Below, piece by piece: positions 5,230 through 10,385 of a DNA stretch of 10,385 nucleotides. Location: contig MGNX01000086.1 in NCBI GenBank assembly GCA_001796935.1, positions 1 through 10,385 of the forward strand. Direction: 5' to 3'. Within the stretch, counting starts at the first letter, position 1; every line of letters starts with the position of its first letter. The DNA is from Chloroflexi bacterium RBG_16_60_22. Lineage in GTDB: Bacteria > Chloroflexota > Dehalococcoidia > Dehalococcoidales > RBG-16-60-22. The translations under genes and the position numbers were made by a program. The notes below the pieces were generated by a model. The model was not told the origin of the DNA and ran no database searches. It saw nothing but the letters and a program-made list of their open reading frames with translations.

Positions 5230-6123
5230 CTACACCTTCAGGTCGATGGTGTACTTCTTCAGCGTCTCCACGATGGCCGCCGCCGATTTCTCATCCGGCG
5301 GGACGAGGGGCAGGCGGGGATTGCCCACCCGGAAGCCGAGGTGGTTCAGGGCGTGCTTCAGGGGCGCCGGGTTGGACACGATGAACAGCACGCTGACCAG
5401 CGGGAGAAGTCGACGGTGAATGGCGGCCGCATCCCTGACGTTGTTGGCGATGATGTGCTCTATCATCTGCCTGATTTGCTTCCCCACCAGGTGCGTGGCC
5501 ACCCCGATGACCCCGTAGCCGCCCAGCGCCATGATGTGAAAGGTATCGTTATCGTTGCCGCTCCAGATAAGAAAGCCCTCCCTGGCGTTGTTGAGCGTCT
5601 GCGCCACGATGTCCATGTTGCCGCTGGCTTCCTTGACCCCGACGATGTTGTCTATCTGGCTCAACCGCGCGATGGTCTCCGGCGACATCGTGACGACTAC
5701 CCGTGAGGGTATATTGTACATGATGATGGGCAGGCTGGTGCTGGCCGCGATGGCCTTGAAGTGCTGGTAGATGCCCTCCTGCGTGGGCTTGTTGTAGTAA
5801 GGCACCACGGACAGGCAGGCGTCCACCCCGATTTTCTCCGCCCCTTGGGTCGCCTCCACCGCCTCGGCGGTGCTGTTGCTGCCGGTATAGGCCACGATTG
5901 TCCCCTTGTTGCCCGCGACCGATTTCACTTCCCGGAACAGGCGCATCTCCTCGTCCCAGGAAAGCGTCGGCGATTCCCCGGTGGTGGCGGCCACCACCAC
6001 GCCGTCGCTCCCGGCATCGAGCAGGGCCAGGGCCAGTTTCTTCGCCTGCTCGTAGTCCACTTCCCCGCTCTCCTTGAACGGGGTCACCATGGCTGTCAGT
6101 ACCCTTCCCAGCTGCTTCTTCAT
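5230..6123 (-). CDS. dapA: 4-hydroxy-tetrahydrodipicolinate synthase
   Basis: DapA condenses pyruvate with aspartate semialdehyde, the entry reaction of lysine/diaminopimelate synthesis, using a Schiff-base lysine in a TIM barrel. The 297-residue product has normal length. Visible sites are GVVVAATTGES (41-51; Thr47-Thr48 for substrate), VPYYNKP with Tyr109-Tyr110 (107-113), MYNIPSR with the proton-relay Tyr136 and Arg141, and VGVKEASGN with the Schiff-base Lys164 (161-169). The usual P-S-R-T-G reads P-S-R-V-V here. The ATG at 6123 is chosen because AAGGAGG lies 6 bases upstream; an in-frame GTG at 6126 would sit only 3 bases from it. The ATG shares one base with the asd stop (TGATG), so translation is coupled to asd, whose product is its substrate. 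It is the last gene of the rpsO-pnp-dapB-asd-dapA run. The related lyase NanA is unlikely given the neighbours. Confidence 0.95.
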   Translation of the reverse strand: MKKQLGRVLTAMVTPFKESGEVDYEQAKKLALALLDAGSDGVVVAATTGESPTLSWDEEMRLFREVKSVAGNKGTIVAYTGSNSTAEAVEATQGAEKIGVDACLSVVPYYNKPTQEGIYQHFKAIAASTSLPIIMYNIPSRVVVTMSPETIARLSQIDNIVGVKEASGNMDIVAQTLNNAREGFLIWSGNDNDTFHIMALGGYGVIGVATHLVGKQIRQMIEHIIANNVRDAAAIHRRLLPLVSVLFIVSNPAPLKHALNHLGFRVGNPRLPLVPPDEKSAAAIVETLKKYTIDLKV

Positions 6124-7154
6124 CACTGGCCTCCTTCCGGTTTTACCCAGTCTCGCTTTATCATCTCCTCCGCAATCTGGACGGCGTTGAGGGCCGCCCC
6201 CTTGCGCAGGTTATCGGCGACCACCCACATGGCCAGGCCGTTGGGGTGGGAGTTGTCCTTCCGGATGCGCCCGATGAACACTTCATCGGAGCCGGCCGCC
6301 GCCCACGGCTGCGGATAGAGGCTGATAGAGGTATCGTCCAGCACCCTGACCCCCGGCGCCCGCGAGAGGATGCGCTGCGCCTCGTCCACCGGCATCGGGT
6401 GGGTAAACTCGACGTGGACGGCCTCGCTGTGCCCCACCAGCACCGGTACGCGCACGCAGGTGGCGGATACGGCGATGTTATCAGCGTGCATTATCTTCCG
6501 GGTCTCCTCCACCATCTTCCACTCCTCCTTGCTGTACCCGTTATCCAGAAACACGTCTATCTCCGGCAGGATATTGAAGGCTATCTGGTGCGGGTAAACG
6601 TGGGGAACGGTCGGCTGGCCGTCGAGCACCTGCCGGGCCTGCGTCCGCAGCTCCTCCACCGCCGCCGCGCCGGTGCCCGCCACCGACTGGTAGGTATCGA
6701 CGACGATGCGCCTGATGGGGTTTACCCGGTGCAGCGGCCACAGCGCCACGACCATCTGGATGGTGGAGCAGTTGGGATTGGCGATAATCCCCTTGTGCAT
6801 CCTGATGTCCTCCGGGTTGACCTCCGGCACCACCAGCGGGATGCCCTTCTCCATCCTCCACGCGGAGCTGTTATCCACGACCACCGCGCCCGCCTTGGCC
6901 GCTATCGGCGAGAAGTGCCGGCTCTGGTCGGCCCCGGCGGAAAAGAGGGCGATGTCCACCCCCTCGAACGACTCCGAAGTGGTCTCCTCGACCTCCACCT
7001 CATGGTGGCCCACCGGCAGCTTCCTCCCCGCCGAGCGGTCCGAGGCCATCAGCCTGATGCTGGACATGGGAAAATTCCGCTGGAGCAGCGTCTTGATGAA
7101 CTCCTGCCCCACCAGCCCGGTAGCACCGACGACGGCTACATGATAGTCCTTCAC
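6123..7154 (-). CDS. asd: Aspartate-semialdehyde dehydrogenase
   Basis: Asd reduces aspartyl phosphate with NADPH to aspartate semialdehyde, the branch-point metabolite for lysine/diaminopimelate, threonine and methionine. The 343-residue protein starts with the nucleotide-binding loop GATGLVG (10-16). It then shows SAGADQS (72-78), DNSSAWR (94-100), the catalytic cysteine in NPNCST (Cys129), YQSVAGTG with Gln156 (155-162), CVRVPV with Arg235, and GHSE with catalytic His242. Length and motifs fit the common bacterial class rather than the archaeal/fungal one. Translation begins at GTG (7154), 7 bases after the dapB stop. The ribosome-binding GAGGA (7159-7163) overlaps that stop codon, 4 to 5 bases from the start. 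No in-frame ATG is nearby. The 3' end overlaps dapA by one base, placing consecutive pathway enzymes under coupled translation. Confidence 0.96.
   Translation of the reverse strand: MKDYHVAVVGATGLVGQEFIKTLLQRNFPMSSIRLMASDRSAGRKLPVGHHEVEVEETTSESFEGVDIALFSAGADQSRHFSPIAAKAGAVVVDNSSAWRMEKGIPLVVPEVNPEDIRMHKGIIANPNCSTIQMVVALWPLHRVNPIRRIVVDTYQSVAGTGAAAVEELRTQARQVLDGQPTVPHVYPHQIAFNILPEIDVFLDNGYSKEEWKMVEETRKIMHADNIAVSATCVRVPVLVGHSEAVHVEFTHPMPVDEAQRILSRAPGVRVLDDTSISLYPQPWAAAGSDEVFIGRIRKDNSHPNGLAMWVVADNLRKGAALNAVQIAEEMIKRDWVKPEGGQ
6130..6136 (-). promoter_or_regulatory. Shine-Dalgarno site that sets the dapA start
   Basis: AAGGAGG on the minus strand, inside the last codons of asd, lies 6 bases before the ATG at 6123 and 3 bases before the GTG at 6126. 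The spacing favours the ATG. Confidence 0.85.
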
Positions 7155-7161
7155 TTTTTCC

Positions 7162-7956
7162 TCACAGTCCCAGTAGTTTGTCCAGCCCGTAGATGAATTC
7201 CTTACGCTTGACCACTTCCTTGACCGCCAGCATGACGCCGGGCATGTAGCACTCCCGGTTAATGGTATCGTGGCGGATGCTCAATGTCTGCCCCGGCGCC
7301 CCGAAAATCACTTCCTGGTGCGCCATCAGGCCGGGCAGGCGCACGCTGTGAATATTGATGCCTTCGGTCGATTCCCCCCGGCTCGCCGAGTCGGCCCCTT
7401 TGGCCGCCGGCGGCAGGAAGGGCTTCCCCCTGGCCCCGGCCATGTCCCGGGCAGTCGTCAGGGACGTCCCGGATGGCGCGTCCAGCTTGCGGTCGTGGTG
7501 CAGCTCGATGATTTCCGCGTGGTCCATGAACCGGCCGGCAATCCTGGCCAGGTGGATCATGAGCACGGCCCCCAGGGCGAAGTTGGGCGCCACCACGATG
7601 CCAATCTTCCTGGTGGCTGCCAGGCTCTCCATCTCCTTGAGGTCAGCGGGGGTGAAACCGGTGGTGCCGATGACCATGTTCACGCCGTGGGCGGCGCAGG
7701 CTCTCACCGCCGGTATAGAAGCCTTGGCGATGGTAAAGTCCACCACGACGTCGGGGAGGCAGGCCTCCAGGACTTCCTCTAAATCGGCCAGGTAGGGTAT
7801 CGCCCCGGAGCCGTCGGGTAAGATGAGCTTGTCAGACGGCGCTTTCAGCTCCACCGCCCCCACCAGCCGCGTCTCCGGGTCCTGGCAGACGGCCTTGACC
7901 ACCTCCTGCCCCACCCGGCCTGCCGCACCGTGCACCACTACCTTGATAGGTTCCAT
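7162..7956 (-). CDS. dapB: 4-hydroxy-tetrahydrodipicolinate reductase
   Basis: DapB reduces the DapA product to tetrahydrodipicolinate with NAD(P)H, the second step of the lysine/diaminopimelate branch. From the ATG at 7956 the product is 264 residues, normal for the family. The N-terminal Rossmann loop is GAAGRVG (10-16), where GRMG is more common. VDFTIA (72-77) and GTTGF (97-101) follow. The active-site signature ELHHDRKLDAPSGT (151-164) carries the catalytic His153-His154 pair and Lys157. The frame stays open upstream to 8046, but those 30 extra residues overlap the pnp 3' end and precede the Rossmann strand. A GAGGTGG ribosome site at 7962-7968 fits the ATG, so the longer form is rejected. 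The gene lies 31 bases after pnp and 7 bases before asd in the same direction. Confidence 0.96.
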   Translation of the reverse strand: MEPIKVVVHGAAGRVGQEVVKAVCQDPETRLVGAVELKAPSDKLILPDGSGAIPYLADLEEVLEACLPDVVVDFTIAKASIPAVRACAAHGVNMVIGTTGFTPADLKEMESLAATRKIGIVVAPNFALGAVLMIHLARIAGRFMDHAEIIELHHDRKLDAPSGTSLTTARDMAGARGKPFLPPAAKGADSASRGESTEGINIHSVRLPGLMAHQEVIFGAPGQTLSIRHDTINRECYMPGVMLAVKEVVKRKEFIYGLDKLLGL

Positions 7957-7961
7957 ACGGA

Positions 7962-7968
7962 CCACCTC
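7962..7968 (-). promoter_or_regulatory. Shine-Dalgarno site that sets the dapB start
   Basis: GAGGTGG on the minus strand is 5 bases before the ATG at 7956. It lies in the 31-base pnp-dapB gap and supports the 264-residue form. Confidence 0.75.
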
Positions 7969-7987
7969 AAAGTTATTCGGGAACGGT

Positions 7988-10216
7988 CTAACCGCGTTTA
8001 AAAGGAGGCCGCGACGAGCCACCCGGCCGGAAAGGACGCCGGTCACGGTCCCGTGAAAAACCGGAGGACCGGTCGCCCCCGCGGAAAGAGGGCCGGGACG
8101 GGCGGTTTTGCTCCATCCTCTCGGCGGCCGGCGCTGAATCTTTCTCGAAGACGGCGCGGCGGGACAGGTTTACCCGTCCCAGGTTATCGATATTGATGAC
8201 CTTGACCGTCATCTCGTCGCCGATTTTCACCTCGTCCTCGACCCGGTTGACGCGGTACTCCGCCAGCTCGCTGACGTGCACCAGCCCTTCCTTGCCGGGT
8301 AGAATCTCCACCATGGCGCCGAAGTCCAGTATCCGCGAGACCTTGCCGGTATAGATATCGCCGACCTCCACGTCGCGGGTCAGCCCTTCGATAATCTTGA
8401 TGGCTTTCTGGGTGGCCTCGGCATCGGGCGACCCGATGACCACCGTGCCGTCGTCACTGACGTCGATGGTGGCCTTGGTCTCCTCGATAATCGACCTTAT
8501 GGTCTTGCCGCCGGTGCCGATGACCGCGCCAATCTTGCTCGGGTCAATCTTTATCTTGGTCATCCGCGGCGCGTACTTGCTGACCTCCGCCCGGCTGCCG
8601 CTGATGGCCTGGTCCATCTTGTCCAGGATGAACAGGCGGCCTTCCCGCGCCTGCGTTAGCGTTTTGGCCACTATCTCCAGGCTGATACCCTTGAGCTTGG
8701 TGTCCATCTGTATCGCCGTGATGCCGTCGCGGGTACCGGCCACCTTGAAGTCCATGTCCCCGTTGAAGTCCTCCAGGCCCTCCAGGTCGGTCAGCACCAC
8801 GAACTTACCGTTGTCGCCGGTAATCAGGCCCATGGCAATCCCGGCCACGGCCTTGGTCACCGGTATGCCGGCGTCCATCAATGAGAGGCTGCCGGCGCAG
8901 ACGCTGGCCATGGAGGTGCTGCCGTTGGAGCTCAGCACTTCCGAGACGAGCCGGATGGTGTAGGGAAAGTCCGCGTCGTCCGGCAGGACGGCGGAAAGCG
9001 CCCGCTCCGCCAGCGCGCCGTGGCCTATCTCGCGGCGGCCCGGCGAACCGACCCTCCTCACCTCGCCGTTGGAGAATCCGGGGAAATTGTAGTGGTGAAT
9101 AAAACGCTTGCTCTCCTCGATGCCCAGCCCGTCGAGCATCTGCTCCTTGCGGGTGGAGCCCAGGGTGGTTATGGAGAGCACCTGGGTAAGCCCGCGGGAA
9201 AACAGGCCAGAGCCGTGGGTGCGCGGCAGCAGACCTACCTCGCAGCTGATGGGGCGGATTTCCGTGATACCGCGCCCGCCGACACGCTGTCCCTTTTGCA
9301 GTATGGCCGACCGCAGCTCTGCCGTTACCTTGACATCGAGCGCGGCGATGATGTCCTTGGCCTCGTAAGATTCACCGAGGTGCCGGGTAACCTCAGCCAC
9401 CAGGTCGTTGAATGTCTCCTCACGCTTTTCCTTGTCCGCCTCCGCCAGGACCTTATCGAGCTTTTCGTCGACGAGGTTGCCCAGCGCCGCCACCACATCT
9501 GATTTCGTTTCGTCCGGGGGTACGGGCAGCTTGGGTGCGCCCGCCGCTTCCCGGAGCTGGTCCTGGAGCTTGATGATATCCTGGTTGGCCCGGTGCGCGA
9601 ACTCGATGGCCTCGAGGACGATTTCCTCGGAGACCTCCTTGGCGCCCGCCTCCACCATGATGACCTTCTCCCGGGTGCTGACCACCACGAGGTCGAGCTG
9701 GCTCTCCTCGAACTGGGCCAGCCGCGGGTTAAGGACCAGCTCGCCGTTGATGTAGCCCACGTTGACAGCGCCCACCGGCCCGTCGAACGGCAGCTCCGAG
9801 AGCGTCAGGGTCGTTGAGGCCCCGATGATGGACAGTATGTCCGGGTCGTTCTCCAGGTCGGCGGAGAGCACCGTGGTGATTATCTGGATATCACTGTGCC
9901 AGCTCTTGGGCAGCAGCGGCCGGATGGGACGGTCCGTCTGCCGGCAGGCCAGGACGGCCGCCTCGGAGGGACGCCCCTCCCGGCGGATGAAGCCGCCGGG
10001 TATCTTGCCGGCCGCGTACAGCCTCTCCTCGTAGTCGATGGTCAGGGGCAGAAAGTCCACCCCTTCCCTGGCTTCACGGTTGAAGCACATCGTCACCAGG
10101 ACGACGGTATCGCCGTAGCGCACGGTTACCGCGGCATCGGCCTGCCGGGCGAGCTTCCCGGTCTCGATAATAAGGCTACGACCGCCAATTTCGCAACGGA
10201 AAGATTGTTGTTCCAA
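7988..10216 (-). CDS. pnp: Polyribonucleotide nucleotidyltransferase (PNPase)
   Basis: PNPase degrades RNA 3' to 5' by phosphorolysis, releasing nucleoside diphosphates, and can run in reverse; it acts as a ring-shaped trimer. The 742 residues follow the full domain order. First is the RNase PH repeat (about 10-145, with FIRREGRPSE at 76-85 and RQTDRPIRPL at 92-101), then the helical linker (about 240-310). The second, catalytic RNase PH repeat (about 315-540) contains RTHGSGLFSRG (332-342), SSNGSTSMA (429-437) and GDMDFK (486-491). A KH domain follows with GTGG (567-570), then an S1 domain (about 617-688). Residues from ~695 form an Arg/Gly/Ser/Pro-rich, lysine-poor tail that should be disordered and RNA-binding. 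Translation starts at TTG (10216). GGAGGGAG lies 7 to 10 bases upstream, and the frame has no ATG there. It begins 27 bases after rpsO, the classic rpsO-pnp order. Confidence 0.97.
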   Translation of the reverse strand: MEQQSFRCEIGGRSLIIETGKLARQADAAVTVRYGDTVVLVTMCFNREAREGVDFLPLTIDYEERLYAAGKIPGGFIRREGRPSEAAVLACRQTDRPIRPLLPKSWHSDIQIITTVLSADLENDPDILSIIGASTTLTLSELPFDGPVGAVNVGYINGELVLNPRLAQFEESQLDLVVVSTREKVIMVEAGAKEVSEEIVLEAIEFAHRANQDIIKLQDQLREAAGAPKLPVPPDETKSDVVAALGNLVDEKLDKVLAEADKEKREETFNDLVAEVTRHLGESYEAKDIIAALDVKVTAELRSAILQKGQRVGGRGITEIRPISCEVGLLPRTHGSGLFSRGLTQVLSITTLGSTRKEQMLDGLGIEESKRFIHHYNFPGFSNGEVRRVGSPGRREIGHGALAERALSAVLPDDADFPYTIRLVSEVLSSNGSTSMASVCAGSLSLMDAGIPVTKAVAGIAMGLITGDNGKFVVLTDLEGLEDFNGDMDFKVAGTRDGITAIQMDTKLKGISLEIVAKTLTQAREGRLFILDKMDQAISGSRAEVSKYAPRMTKIKIDPSKIGAVIGTGGKTIRSIIEETKATIDVSDDGTVVIGSPDAEATQKAIKIIEGLTRDVEVGDIYTGKVSRILDFGAMVEILPGKEGLVHVSELAEYRVNRVEDEVKIGDEMTVKVINIDNLGRVNLSRRAVFEKDSAPAAERMEQNRPSRPSFRGGDRSSGFSRDRDRRPFRPGGSSRPPFKRG

Positions 10217-10223
10217 TGAAATA

Positions 10224-10231
10224 CTCCCTCC
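10224..10231 (-). promoter_or_regulatory. Shine-Dalgarno site supporting the TTG start of pnp
   Basis: GGAGGGAG on the minus strand lies in the 27-base rpsO-pnp gap, ending 7 bases before the TTG at 10216. An ATG overlapping this site (10233-10231) is in another frame, so it is not an alternative start. A rare ATT two codons upstream of the TTG is in frame but less likely. Confidence 0.7.
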
Positions 10232-10243
10232 ATCTAAAAGGCT

Positions 10244-10385
10244 TTACTTACGCAGTCCCAGCCTCTTGATAAGTTTATTATACCGCCCAACGTCCTCCCG
10301 GCTGAGATAAGCCAAAAGCCTTCGCCGCTGCCCGACCAGCTGGAGCAGGCCCCGCTGGGTATGGTAATCATGGCGGTTGGCCGCC
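10244..10385 (-). CDS. rpsO: 30S ribosomal protein S15, 3' part only
   Basis: Translating the minus strand from 10384 gives 46 residues ending at the TAA (10246-10244). S15 binds the central domain of 16S rRNA early in small-subunit assembly. Conserved C-terminal blocks are visible: H-D-Y-H-T-Q-R-G-L-L, V-G-Q-R-R-R-L-L-A-Y-L, then RYNKLIKRLGLRK at the end, which match the helix 3 and helix 4 region of S15 family members. Roughly the first half of the gene lies right of the window. It is the first visible gene of the minus-strand operon, and any promoter or leader lies outside the window. Confidence 0.93.
   Translation of the reverse strand, partial: AANRHDYHTQRGLLQLVGQRRRLLAYLSREDVGRYNKLIKRLGLRK

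Noticed and set aside
5184..5706. Open frames on the plus strand over the dapA 3' half
   Set aside because: They lie opposite a well-supported dapA and have low-complexity composition and no domain.
6246..7196. A 316-codon open frame on the plus strand opposite asd
   Set aside because: It is antisense to an unmistakable Asd, rich in H, R, G and D with no domain, and matches the same GC-driven shadow pattern.
7957..8046. Longer dapB starting at 8046
   Set aside because: It would overlap the pnp end and add 30 residues before the Rossmann strand; the ATG at 7956 has its own ribosome-binding site.

Overview
The window is a GC-rich stretch of bacterial core genome, almost fully coding, with two gene blocks that converge on a repeat-filled spacer. 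The gene content and order fit Chloroflexota, class Dehalococcoidia. The evidence is an actinobacterial/archaeal-style inositol-phospholipid cluster beside purA, plus an rpsO-pnp-dapB-asd-dapA run. That taxonomic call is inference from recalled gene order and was not tested by a search.

Plus strand, 1-4788. A 5'-truncated inositol-3-phosphate synthase (ino1), a PimA-like family 4 glycosyltransferase and a phosphatidylinositol-phosphate-synthase-like CDP-alcohol phosphotransferase are packed 6 and 3 bases apart. Together they look like a route glucose-6-P -> inositol-3-P -> phosphatidylinositol phosphate -> (after an unseen phosphatase) glycosylated phosphatidylinositol. purA (adenylosuccinate synthase) follows, with a good sigma70-type promoter candidate of its own. 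A lone GNAT acetyltransferase comes next, separated from purA by a 76-base palindromic repeat.

Convergent spacer, 4789-5229. No gene is supported. It holds a cluster of short palindromic repeats whose ends share a GTCATTC / GAATCCAG theme. One copy lies inside 12-bp terminal inverted repeats that are themselves bracketed by a 9-bp direct repeat, which looks like a small non-autonomous mobile element. A possible terminator hairpin for the minus-strand operon also lies here.

Minus strand, 10385 down to 5230. The order is rpsO (3' end only), pnp (PNPase, TTG start, Arg/Gly-rich tail), dapB, asd and dapA. Gaps are 27, 31 and 7 bases, then a 1-base TGATG overlap, so one operon is likely. It links ribosome/RNA-turnover genes to the aspartate-semialdehyde-to-tetrahydrodipicolinate steps of lysine/diaminopimelate synthesis.

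I found no CRISPR array, toxin-antitoxin pair, phage gene, transposase, tRNA or evident new defence system. The points most worth a second look are the inositol-lipid cluster and the nested repeat element in the spacer.
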